A stretch of 64,000 nt of DNA from assembly GCF_024435355.1 (NCBI RefSeq), contig NZ_JAMJWG010000007.1, positions 248,001-312,000 of the forward strand. The letters run 5' to 3'. Shown piece by piece: positions 52,223 to 60,336 of the stretch (position 1 is the first letter of the stretch; every line of letters begins with the position of its first letter). Origin of the DNA: Streptomyces odontomachi (lineage in GTDB: Bacteria > Actinomycetota > Actinomycetes > Streptomycetales > Streptomycetaceae). The notes beneath the pieces are model-generated. The model was not told the origin of the DNA. It ran no database searches and saw only the letters and a list, made by a program, of their open reading frames with translations. The translations under genes were made by a program, and so were the position numbers.

Positions 52223-53281
52223 GTGAGTCCCAACGGCTCCGACCTCCCCCGCACCTCAGAGGGCTCCCCCACTGCCCTCACGGGCGTGGGTGGGGGCACC
52301 CCCATGCCCATTAGGCGATGGGGGAGTACCCCCAGCGGTACCCCCGCCTCGCGGCGCCCGATGCGGCGGAGGCTGCCGCAGGTGCTGACTGCGGGCCTGA
52401 TCCTCGTGACCGCCACCGGTTGCACATACAAGGATTTCCCCCGCCTCGGCCTGCCCACCCCCGCCACGGAGGAGGCGCCACGCGTCCTCTCCCTGTGGCA
52501 GGGCTCCTGGGCCGCGGCGCTCGCTGTGGGCGTGCTCGTCTGGGGCCTGATCCTGTGGGCCGCCATCTTCCACCGGCGCAGCCGCACCAAGGTCGAGGTG
52601 CCCCCTCAGACCCGGTACAACATGCCCCTCGAGGCGCTGTACACGGTGGTCCCCATCATCATCGTCTCGGTGCTCTTCTACTTCACCGCGCGCGATGAGT
52701 CCAAGCTCCTCGGGCTCTCCGACAAGCCGGCCCACACCATCAACGTGGTCGGCTACCAGTGGAGCTGGGGCTTCAACTACGTGGAGGACGTGAAGGGCTC
52801 CACCGGTGACGCCAAGACGGCCAAGGAGCTGGCCGCCATTCCGGACCGGTTCAAGGAAGACTTCCCGGCCCACGCAGGCGGCGTCTACGAGGTCGGCACG
52901 CCGGGCGAGCGCAATCCGCAGAACAACAACCCCGGCCCCACCCTCTGGCTCCCCAAGGGCGAGAAGGTCCGCTTCGTGCTGACCTCGCGGGACGTCATCC
53001 ACTCCTTCTGGGTGCTGCCGTTCCTCATGAAGATGGACGACATCCCGGGCCACACCAACTCCTTCGAAGTGACCCCGACGAAGGAGGGCACCTTCCGTGG
53101 CAAGTGCGCCGAACTGTGCGGCGTCGACCACTCCCGGATGCTCTTCAACGTGAAGGTCGTCTCTCCCGAGCGTTACCAGAAGCACCTCCAGGAGCTCGCG
53201 GCGAAGGGGCAGACCGGGTACGTCCCGGCGGGTATCGCCCAGACGAGCCATGAGAAGAACCGGGAGACGAACAACCTGTGA
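52223..53281 (+). CDS. ctaC: cytochrome c oxidase subunit II (lipoprotein)
   Basis: CuA-bearing subunit of the aa3 oxidase. 352 residues. The CuA site is intact: His in DVIHSFWV and CAELCGVDHSRMLF near residues 295-308. Two membrane segments follow the lipobox ATGC (about residue 67): LAVGVLVWGLILWAAIF and LYTVVPIIIVSVLFYF. GTG 52223 has GGAAGG upstream. Residues about 14-38 are encoded by a dispersed hairpin repeat, which pushes the signal peptide (MRRRLPQVLTAGL) more than 45 residues from the start. ATG 52304 and ATG 52361 are in-frame alternatives that would remove part or all of it. First gene of ctaC-ctaD-ctaF. Confidence 0.95.
   Translation: MSPNGSDLPRTSEGSPTALTGVGGGTPMPIRRWGSTPSGTPASRRPMRRRLPQVLTAGLILVTATGCTYKDFPRLGLPTPATEEAPRVLSLWQGSWAAALAVGVLVWGLILWAAIFHRRSRTKVEVPPQTRYNMPLEALYTVVPIIIVSVLFYFTARDESKLLGLSDKPAHTINVVGYQWSWGFNYVEDVKGSTGDAKTAKELAAIPDRFKEDFPAHAGGVYEVGTPGERNPQNNNPGPTLWLPKGEKVRFVLTSRDVIHSFWVLPFLMKMDDIPGHTNSFEVTPTKEGTFRGKCAELCGVDHSRMLFNVKVVSPERYQKHLQELAAKGQTGYVPAGIAQTSHEKNRETNNL
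52263..52334. repeat. dispersed hairpin repeat (family A) in frame in ctaC
   Basis: CTCCCCCACTGCC with CGGGCGTGGGTGGGGG, then a half copy GGCGATGGGGGAGTACCCCC. Length and frame keep the ctaC reading frame open. Confidence 0.85.
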
Positions 53282-55017
53282 GCATCATCGACGAACCCCA
53301 ACGCGGCACCGGGTCGCCTTCGGAGACGTACGAGAGCCAGCTCCCGGTGCGGCGCAGGCAGCCCGGTGGCGCCGTCGTCAAGTGGCTCACCACCACCGAC
53401 CACAAGACGATCGGCACCCTCTACCTGGCCACGTCGTTCGCGTTCTTCCTCATCGGCGGCGTGCTGGCCCTCTTCATGCGTGCCGAGCTCGCCCGTCCGG
53501 GTGAGCAGATCATGTCGAACGAGCAGTTCAACCAGGCGTTCACGATGCACGGCACGATCATGCTGCTGATGTTCGCGACGCCGCTGTTCGCCGGCTTCGC
53601 GAACTGGATCATGCCGCTCCAGATCGGCTCGCCCGATGTGGCGTTCCCGCGGCTGAACATGTTCGCCTACTGGCTGTACCTGTTCGGCTCGCTCATCGCG
53701 GTGGGTGGCTTCCTCACCCCCGACGGCGCCGCCGACTTCGGCTGGTTCGCCTACTCGCCGCTGTCGGACGCGGTCCGCTCGCCGGGCGTCGGCGCCGACA
53801 TGTGGATCATGGGTCTGGCCTTCTCCGGCTTCGGCACCATCCTCGGCTCGGTCAACTTCATCACCACCATCATCTGCATGCGCGCTCCCGGCATGACGAT
53901 GTTCCGCATGCCGATCTTCGTGTGGAACGTGCTGCTGACCGGTGTGCTGGTGCTGCTCGCCTTCCCCGTGCTGGCCGCCGCGCTGCTGGCGCTGGAGGCC
54001 GACCGCAAGTTCGGCGCTCATGTGTTCGATGCGGCCAACGGTGGGGCCTTGCTCTGGCAACACCTCTTCTGGTTCTTCGGCCATCCAGAGGTGTACATCA
54101 TCGCCTTGCCGTTCTTCGGCATCATCTCCGAGGTCATCCCGGTCTTCAGCCGCAAGCCGATGTTCGGCTACGGCGGTCTGATCGGCGCCACCATCGCCAT
54201 CGCCGGCCTGTCCGTGACGGTGTGGGCGCACCACATGTACGTCACCGGTGGCGTGCTGCTGCCGTTCTTCTCCTTCATGACCTTCCTGATCGCGGTGCCC
54301 ACCGGTGTGAAGTTCTTCAACTGGCTAGGCACCATGTGGAAGGGCTCGTTGTCCTTCGAGACACCGATGCTCTGGTCGGTCGGCTTCCTGATCACGTTCC
54401 TCTTCGGCGGTCTGACCGGCATCATCCTGGCCTCGCCGCCGATGGACTTCCACATCTCCGACTCGTACTTCGTCGTCGCGCACTTCCACTACGTCGTCTT
54501 CGGCACCGTGGTCTTCGCGATGTTCGCCGGCTTCCACTTCTGGTGGCCGAAGTTCACCGGCAAGATGTTGGACGAGCGGCTCGGGAAGATCACCTTCTGG
54601 ACGCTGTTCATCGGCTTCCACGGCACGTTCCTCGTCCAGCACTGGCTGGGCGCGGAGGGCATGCCGCGGCGCTACGCGGACTACCTGGCGGCGGACGGCT
54701 TCACCACGCTGAACACCATCTCCACCATCAGCTCCTTCGTCCTCGGCGCGTCGATGCTGCCGTTCCTCTACAACGTCTGGAAGACCGCCAAGTACGGCAA
54801 GAAGGTCGGCGTCGACGACCCGTGGGGCTTCGGCCGCTCCCTGGAGTGGGCGACCAGTTGCCCGCCGCCGCGGCACAACTTCCTCACGCTGCCGCGTATC
54901 CGCAGTGAGTCCCCGGCCTTCGACCTGCACCACCCGGAGATCTCCGCGCTCGACCAGCTGGAGAACGTCCCGGCCGGCGTCGGCGGCAGCACGGGCGGTA
55001 AGGAGGCCGGAAAGTGA
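53278..55017 (+). CDS. ctaD: cytochrome c oxidase subunit I
   Basis: Catalytic heme a / heme a3-CuB subunit that reduces oxygen and pumps protons. 579 residues, about 12 membrane segments. Ligand histidines appear in AFTMHGTIMLLMF (heme a), FFGHPEVYIIALP (CuB His with the Tyr crosslink), AHHMYVTG (CuB) and VVAHFHYVVFG (heme a3 and heme a). GTG 53278 overlaps the ctaC stop, and the end overlaps ctaF, so the three are coupled. Confidence 0.98.
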   Translation: MSIIDEPQRGTGSPSETYESQLPVRRRQPGGAVVKWLTTTDHKTIGTLYLATSFAFFLIGGVLALFMRAELARPGEQIMSNEQFNQAFTMHGTIMLLMFATPLFAGFANWIMPLQIGSPDVAFPRLNMFAYWLYLFGSLIAVGGFLTPDGAADFGWFAYSPLSDAVRSPGVGADMWIMGLAFSGFGTILGSVNFITTIICMRAPGMTMFRMPIFVWNVLLTGVLVLLAFPVLAAALLALEADRKFGAHVFDAANGGALLWQHLFWFFGHPEVYIIALPFFGIISEVIPVFSRKPMFGYGGLIGATIAIAGLSVTVWAHHMYVTGGVLLPFFSFMTFLIAVPTGVKFFNWLGTMWKGSLSFETPMLWSVGFLITFLFGGLTGIILASPPMDFHISDSYFVVAHFHYVVFGTVVFAMFAGFHFWWPKFTGKMLDERLGKITFWTLFIGFHGTFLVQHWLGAEGMPRRYADYLAADGFTTLNTISTISSFVLGASMLPFLYNVWKTAKYGKKVGVDDPWGFGRSLEWATSCPPPRHNFLTLPRIRSESPAFDLHHPEISALDQLENVPAGVGGSTGGKEAGK

Positions 55018-55412
55018 AGATCCAGGGCAAGATGTTCCTCTGGCTCGCCGTCTTCATCCTGACCATTGCCGTGGTCTACGGCCTCTGGTCGAAGGAGCCG
55101 GCCGGCACCACCGCCCTGTTCCTGGCGTTCGGCCTGAGCGTCATGATCGGCTACTACCTGGCCTTCACGGCCCGGCGGGTCGACGCGGGCGCGCAGGACA
55201 ACAAGAACGCGGACGTCGCGGACGACGCCGGTGAGGTGGGCTTCTTCAGCCCGCACAGCTGGCAGCCGCTCGCCCTCGCGATCGGCGGCGCGCTCGCCTT
55301 CATGGGAATCATCTTCGGCTGGTGGCTGCTGTACTTCTCGTTGCCGATCATCCTCGTCGGCCTGTTCGGCTGGGTATTCGAGTACTACCGCGGTGAGAAC
55401 CAGAACCAGTGA
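55014..55412 (+). CDS. ctaF: cytochrome c oxidase subunit IV (actinobacterial)
   Basis: 132-residue membrane subunit typical of actinobacterial aa3 oxidase. Four hydrophobic segments in two pairs (LWLAVFILTIAVVYGLW; LFLAFGLSVMIGYYLAF; ALAIGGALAFMGIIFGWW; LYFSLPIILVGLFGWV). GTG 55014 overlaps the ctaD stop and has AAGGAGG upstream. Confidence 0.95.
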   Translation: MKIQGKMFLWLAVFILTIAVVYGLWSKEPAGTTALFLAFGLSVMIGYYLAFTARRVDAGAQDNKNADVADDAGEVGFFSPHSWQPLALAIGGALAFMGIIFGWWLLYFSLPIILVGLFGWVFEYYRGENQNQ

Positions 55413-55494
55413 GCCACGGCGGCCCACGCGTACGGTGCCGGCTTGCCGCGCCCCGTACGCCGTGACCACCGGCCGCGGCTGACGTCGAGCAGCC

Positions 55495-55533
55495 ACGGGC
55501 CCGGACCCTCCTCCAAGGAGCGTCCGGGCCCGT
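55495..55533 (+). terminator. terminator of the ctaC-ctaD-ctaF operon
   Basis: ACGGGCCCGGAC (55495-55506) and GTCCGGGCCCGT (55522-55533) form a perfect 12-bp stem; the loop contains a CTCC/GGAG mini-stem, and a short T-run follows. Confidence 0.88.
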
Positions 55534-55613
55534 CCGTTTGCCCGGGTGGGCCCCGCCACTCGATCAGCTCACTGACCGCGCCGTCCCGGGCGATCCTCCC
55601 TAGCGTGAAACGC

Positions 55614-56879
55614 ATGAACGAGTCAGCGCGTACCCGCATGGTATGGAGCTGTTCGCTGCTGGTGGCCGCCCTCACTGCAGCCACCGCGGCCTGCAGCTCC
55701 GGTAACCAGCTCACGGCCGAGCCCTACGACGCGGCGTCCCAGATCGCGTTGGGTGGCCTCAAGGACGGCGGCACGGCCGATCCGGACAAGCCCCTGGAAG
55801 TCACCTCACGCGGCGACGGCGGACGCATCACCGACGTCACCGCGCACGACGAGTCGGGCCGCTACGTGGCAGGCAAACTGTCCGACGACGGCCGCCACTG
55901 GCGCAGTACCGCAACCCTGGCCGCCGGCGCCCACTACACCGTCAGGGTCAGCACCGAGAACAGCGACGGCGAACCCGGCCGCAAGGTCCTCAGCTTCGAC
56001 ACCGGACACCCCCAGCACGCGACGAAGAAGCTGACGGTGGCCTTCGGGCCCAAGGCCGGCGAGTACGGCGTGGGGCAGCCCATCACCGCCAAGCTGAGCG
56101 CCCCCGTCCACGACCGGGCCGCCAGGATCACCGTGGAGCGCGCCCTCGGCGTGCAGTCCGAGCCCGCGGTCGAGGGCAGCTGGTACTGGGTGGACGCCAA
56201 GACGCTGCACTACCGGCCGCGCGAGTACTGGCCGGCGCACGCCACCATCCAGGTGCGCAGCGGCCTGAAGGGCATGCGGATCGACGACAGCCTGTGGGGC
56301 GGCGACTCCAAGCCGCTGAAGGTCACCACCGGCGACCGCATAGAAGCGGTCACCAACGCCAGTGACCACACCCTGACCGTCTACCGCAACGGCGAGGACA
56401 TCAAGGACATCCCCGTGACCACCGGCAAGCCGGGCTTCGAGACCCGCAACGGCATCAAGGTGGTCCTGGAGAAGCAGTCCTTCGTCCAGATGAAGAGCTC
56501 CACCGTCGGCATCGCCGAGGGCAGCGGCGACTCGTACGACCTTCCGGTGCACTGGGCCACCCGGGTCACCTGGAGCGGCGAGTACGTACACGCAGCGCCC
56601 TGGTCGGAGGGCTCGCAGGGCTCCGCCAACGTCAGCCACGGCTGCACCGGCATGAGCACCGAGAACGCGGAGTGGTTCTACAACACGGTGCGCGAGGGCG
56701 ACATCGTGCGGGTGGTGGGCAGCGACGGCGAGACCATGACCCCGTTCGACAACGGCTACGGCGACTGGAACCTGGGCTGGGCCAAATGGCGCGAGGGCAG
56801 CGCGCTGCTGGGCGGCGGCAACGCGGACCCGGGCCAGCAACAGGCCGAAGCGACGGCTCGCCTTCGCCCGGAGGTCTGA
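55614..56879 (+). CDS. L,D-transpeptidase with Ig-like domains, lipoprotein
   Basis: 421-residue cell-wall enzyme. A signal peptide with lipobox-like TAAC (about residue 27) opens it. Two Ig-like domains (about 45-265) precede the YkuD catalytic domain (about 270-400), whose active site is HAAPW and VSHGCTGMS with the catalytic Cys. L,D-transpeptidases make 3-3 crosslinks in peptidoglycan. ATG 55614 starts the signal peptide; a longer frame is unsupported. It is an insertion between the oxidase operon and ctaE that is usual for Streptomyces. Confidence 0.94.
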   Translation: MNESARTRMVWSCSLLVAALTAATAACSSGNQLTAEPYDAASQIALGGLKDGGTADPDKPLEVTSRGDGGRITDVTAHDESGRYVAGKLSDDGRHWRSTATLAAGAHYTVRVSTENSDGEPGRKVLSFDTGHPQHATKKLTVAFGPKAGEYGVGQPITAKLSAPVHDRAARITVERALGVQSEPAVEGSWYWVDAKTLHYRPREYWPAHATIQVRSGLKGMRIDDSLWGGDSKPLKVTTGDRIEAVTNASDHTLTVYRNGEDIKDIPVTTGKPGFETRNGIKVVLEKQSFVQMKSSTVGIAEGSGDSYDLPVHWATRVTWSGEYVHAAPWSEGSQGSANVSHGCTGMSTENAEWFYNTVREGDIVRVVGSDGETMTPFDNGYGDWNLGWAKWREGSALLGGGNADPGQQQAEATARLRPEV

Positions 56880-56920
56880 CCCCCGGGACCCCTGCGGCGA
56901 CGGCCGCCACGTCGCACTCA

Positions 56921-57052
56921 AAGGGGCGCGGGGAACTGCGCGACCAGCCCACCACCGGCCGGTGGTCCGGACACGACGGAAACGGCCCCTTCGGGCCGGT
57001 GACGACCCGCAGGGTCACGTCGTGGCTGGTCGCGCAGTTCCCCGCGCCCCTT
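56921..57052. repeat. perfect 29-bp inverted repeat of dispersed family B
   Basis: Arms 56921-56949 and 57024-57052 are exact complements, containing GGGGCGCGGGGAACTGCGCG. They lie between two converging genes, so may act as a bidirectional terminator. Confidence 0.88.
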
Positions 57053-57114
57053 AACGTGCGCACCCGGCGCCGCAAAGGCGCCGTGAGTGCGCACCGGCGC
57101 CGCTAGGGCACCGT

Positions 57115-57516
57115 CTACGCCTCGACGGCGAGCCGCGACCGCAGCAGACCGGCGAGCGCGTCGGCGAACTCGACGGGCTCGACCGGCAGCGTCACCGCCG
57201 CGTCCGCCCGGCTCCAGGTGGCCAGCCACGCGTCCTGCGGGCGGCCGATGAGCAGCAGGACCGGCGGGCAGCGGAAGATCTCGTCCTTGATCTGCCGGCA
57301 TACGCCCATGCCGCCCGCGGGCACCGCCTCGCCGTCCAGCACACAGACGTCGATGCCGCCCTGGCCCAGCTCCTTGAGCACGGCGGGCAGGGTCGCGCAC
57401 TCCACGAACTCCACCTCGGGCACATCGGTGGCCGGCCTGCGGCCCGTCGCGAGGCGCACCTCCTCGCGGGTGCGGGCGTTGTCGCTGTAGACCAGCACCG
57501 TGGCGGTGGCCTGCAT
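57115..57516 (-). CDS. receiver-like (pseudo-receiver) protein
   Basis: 133-residue single-domain protein resembling a response regulator receiver. The N-terminal strand VLVYSDNARTREEV has acidic residues and the phosphoacceptor position is DVCVLDGEAVPAGG. The lysine expected near the C-terminus is missing (TLPVEPVEF), and there is no output domain. GGAGGAG precedes ATG 57516. It lies between the L,D-transpeptidase and ctaE genes on the opposite strand. It may be a phosphorylation-independent protein-protein module; the partner is unknown. Confidence 0.82.
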   Translation of the reverse strand: MQATATVLVYSDNARTREEVRLATGRRPATDVPEVEFVECATLPAVLKELGQGGIDVCVLDGEAVPAGGMGVCRQIKDEIFRCPPVLLLIGRPQDAWLATWSRADAAVTLPVEPVEFADALAGLLRSRLAVEA

Positions 57517-57567
57517 GGCTCCTCCGGCTTTCTCGGCGGCTTCCGGGCGGCTGCCCGGCGGCTCTCC

Positions 57568-57609
57568 CCGTGGGGGCACCTCCCACGCCCGTTCAGGGCA
57601 GTGGGGGAC
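57568..57609. repeat. dispersed hairpin repeat (family A), inverted
   Basis: CCGTGGGGGCACCTCCCACG then CAGGGCAGTGGGGGAC; upstream of the pseudo-receiver gene. Confidence 0.82.
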
Positions 57610-57781
57610 CTCGAGCGAGCGCACCGGACCCCGATGTCGCGGATGCTACTCCCTCAGCTCCCCGGTCAACACGGCGTCCCACCCTGTACGGGCCTGACCG
57701 GAGCGGCCGCACACGCGCACGGACACACCGAACGGCACCCCCCGGAGTGAGTGCAAGATAAGCGACCGACATAATGACGGC

Positions 57782-58393
57782 GTGGCGACAGCAACGACAG
57801 TAGAAACCGGACACGCGCACCCGACGGTGAACCGGCCGAACCTCACCAGTGTCGGAACCATCATCTGGCTGAGTTCCGAGCTGATGTTCTTCGCGGCCCT
57901 TTTCGCGATGTACTTCACCCTTCGATCGGTGACCGGGCCCGATCACTGGAAGGCGATGGCGGACTCGCTGAACATTCCGTTCTCGGCGACCAACACGACC
58001 ATCCTGGTGCTCTCCTCGCTCACCTGCCAGCTCGGCGTCTTCGCCGCCGAGCGCGGTGACGTGAAGAAGCTGCGCGGATGGTTCATCGTCACCTTCATCA
58101 TGGGTGCGATCTTCATCGGCGGTCAGATCTTCGAGTACACCAACCTGGTCAAGGAGGACGGCATCTCGCTCTCCTCCGACCCGTACGGTTCGGTGTTCTA
58201 CCTGACCACCGGCTTCCACGGGCTGCACGTGACGGGCGGACTCATCGCCTTCCTGCTGCTCCTCGGCCGCACCTACGCGGCCCGCAGGTTCACCCACTCC
58301 CAGGCCACGGCCGCCATCGTCGTGTCGTACTACTGGCACTTCGTCGATGTGGTCTGGATCGGCCTCTTCGCCACGATCTACCTGATCAAGTAA
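57782..58393 (+). CDS. ctaE: cytochrome c oxidase subunit III
   Basis: 203-residue membrane subunit of the aa3 oxidase, five membrane segments as in actinobacteria. Hallmarks are LSSELMFFAALFAMYF in the first segment, FYLTTGFHGLHVTGG and YWHFVDVVWIGLFATIYL at the end. GTG start at 57782. It leads the ctaE-qcrC-qcrA-qcrB operon. Confidence 0.97.
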   Translation: MATATTVETGHAHPTVNRPNLTSVGTIIWLSSELMFFAALFAMYFTLRSVTGPDHWKAMADSLNIPFSATNTTILVLSSLTCQLGVFAAERGDVKKLRGWFIVTFIMGAIFIGGQIFEYTNLVKEDGISLSSDPYGSVFYLTTGFHGLHVTGGLIAFLLLLGRTYAARRFTHSQATAAIVVSYYWHFVDVVWIGLFATIYLIK

Positions 58394-58474
58394 TCGGCCG
58401 CGGCCCGCCCACAGCCGAAGCATCGCACCATCCCTGAAGCATCGACGCAGAAGATCCTGACACCGGGGTAATCC

Positions 58475-59284
58475 GTGAAAAAGCTCTCCGCACGACGACG
58501 CCATCCCCTGGCGGCAGTCGTCGTCCTACTCCTCGCGTTGGCGGCCACCGGGGGGCTGTACACCGCGTTCGCCCCTGCGGACCAGGCACAGGCCGACGAG
58601 ACCGCCCAGTCCCTCGCCATCGACGAGGGCAAGCGGCTGTTCTCCGTGGGCTGCGCCAGCTGCCATGGGACCGGCGGACAGGGCAGCTCCGACGGCCCGT
58701 CCCTGGTGGGCGTCGGTGCCGCAGCCGTCGACTTCCAGGTCGGCACCGGCCGGATGCCGTTGCAGCAGCAGGGTGCCCAGGCGCCGAAGAAGAAGGTCAT
58801 CTACTCGCAGGCAGAGATCGACCAGCTCGCGGCGTACGTCGCCTCCCTGGGTGCCGGACCGGCCAAGCCGACGAAGAACCAGACGGACCCGTCGGGCGCC
58901 GACATCGCCAAGGGCGGCGAACTGTTCAGGACCAACTGCGCGCAGTGCCACAACTTCACCGGTGAGGGCGGGGCGTTGACGCACGGCAAGTACGCGCCCA
59001 ACCTGCGGGACACCAGCCCCAAGCACATCTACGAGGCCATGCTCACCGGCCCGCAGAACATGCCGTCCTTCCCCGACACCACCATGCCGGAGAAGAACAA
59101 GAAGGACATCATCGCGTACCTGCACGCGGTCAACAGCTCCGAGTCCACCACCCCCGGCGGCCTCAAGCTGGGCGGACTCGGCCCCGTTGCCGAGGGTCTG
59201 TTCGCCTGGATCTTCGGCCTCGGCGCGCTGATCGCCGTCGCAGCCTGGGTCGCCGCTCGGACCGCAAAGGCCAAGAGGTCATGA
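58475..59284 (+). CDS. qcrC: bc1 complex diheme cytochrome c subunit
   Basis: 269-residue cytochrome cc. N-terminal membrane anchor (AVVVLLLALAATGGLYTAF), two heme c sites CASCH (about residue 60) and CAQCH (about 155), Met ligands in GRMPLQQQ and GPQNMPSFPD, and a C-terminal membrane helix (LFAWIFGLGALIAVAAWVAA). It carries electrons from the bc1 core to the oxidase in the actinobacterial supercomplex, replacing soluble cytochrome c. GTG start; overlaps qcrA by 4 bp. Confidence 0.97.
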   Translation: MKKLSARRRHPLAAVVVLLLALAATGGLYTAFAPADQAQADETAQSLAIDEGKRLFSVGCASCHGTGGQGSSDGPSLVGVGAAAVDFQVGTGRMPLQQQGAQAPKKKVIYSQAEIDQLAAYVASLGAGPAKPTKNQTDPSGADIAKGGELFRTNCAQCHNFTGEGGALTHGKYAPNLRDTSPKHIYEAMLTGPQNMPSFPDTTMPEKNKKDIIAYLHAVNSSESTTPGGLKLGGLGPVAEGLFAWIFGLGALIAVAAWVAARTAKAKRS

Positions 59285-60336
59285 GTAGCCACGACGACAT
59301 TCCAGAAGAGAACCTGCCCGAGAAGCGTGGGGAGCACGGCGAGGTAGAGCCCGCCGAGGAGAACCCGTTCGAGGACCCGGGACTGCCGCCCCACGAGCAC
59401 CGGATCCAGGACATCGACGAACGTGCCGCCAAGCGCTCCGAGCGCAGCGTCGCCCTGATGTTCACGATCTCCATGCTGGCCACCGTGGGCTTCATCGCCT
59501 CGTACGTCACGATCAAGCCGGGCAAGTCGATCTACGTCTTCCCGCTCGGGCACATCAGCGCGCTCAACTTCGCCCTCGGCACCACGCTGGGCGTCGCCCT
59601 CTTCGCCATCGGCGCGGGCGCCGTGCACTGGGCGCGCACCCTGATGTCGGACGTGGAGATCGCCGACGAGCGGCACCCCATCGAGGCGTCGCCCGAGACC
59701 AAGGAGAAGGTCCTCAGCGACTTCCGGCAGGGCGCCAAGGAGTCCGCGATCGGCCGCCGAGGCCTGATCCGTACCACCATGTTCGGCGCGCTGGCGCTGG
59801 TGCCCCTCGCCGGCGTCGTGCTGCTGCGCGACCTCGGCACGCTGCCCGAGGACAAGCTGCGCCACACCCTGTGGGGCAAGGGCAAGCTCCTCGTCAACAC
59901 CAACACCGACCTGCCGCTGCGTCCCGAGGACGTCCCCGTCGGATCGCTGACCTTCGCCAAGCCGCAGGGCCTCAAGGAGGACGACGAGGACTTCCAGCAG
60001 CAGATCGCCAAGGCGGCGCTGATGATCGTCCGGCTCCAGCCGGAGAACATCAAGGACAAGCGCGAGCTCGACTGGTCCCACGACGGCATCGTGGCCTACT
60101 CGAAGATCTGCACCCACGTGGGTTGCCCGATCTCCCTGTACGAGCAGCAGACGCACCACGTGCTGTGCCCGTGCCACCAGTCCACCTTCGACCTCTCCGA
60201 CGGCGGCCGAGTGCTGTTCGGCCCGGCGGGGCACGCCCTTCCGCAGCTGCGCATCGGCGTGAACAAGGACGGCTACCTCGAAGCGCTCGGCGACTTCGCG
60301 GAGCCCGTCGGTCCTGCTTTCTGGGAGCGTGGATGA
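59281..60336 (+). CDS. qcrA: Rieske iron-sulfur subunit of bc1 complex
   Basis: 351-residue Rieske protein. The cluster ligands are in CTHVGCPI and CPCHQSTFD (about residues 278-305). Three membrane segments lie before it (about 55-180), the actinobacterial arrangement. The N-terminus is acidic and disordered. It overlaps qcrC before and qcrB after, all by 4 bp. Confidence 0.97.
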   Translation: MSSHDDIPEENLPEKRGEHGEVEPAEENPFEDPGLPPHEHRIQDIDERAAKRSERSVALMFTISMLATVGFIASYVTIKPGKSIYVFPLGHISALNFALGTTLGVALFAIGAGAVHWARTLMSDVEIADERHPIEASPETKEKVLSDFRQGAKESAIGRRGLIRTTMFGALALVPLAGVVLLRDLGTLPEDKLRHTLWGKGKLLVNTNTDLPLRPEDVPVGSLTFAKPQGLKEDDEDFQQQIAKAALMIVRLQPENIKDKRELDWSHDGIVAYSKICTHVGCPISLYEQQTHHVLCPCHQSTFDLSDGGRVLFGPAGHALPQLRIGVNKDGYLEALGDFAEPVGPAFWERG

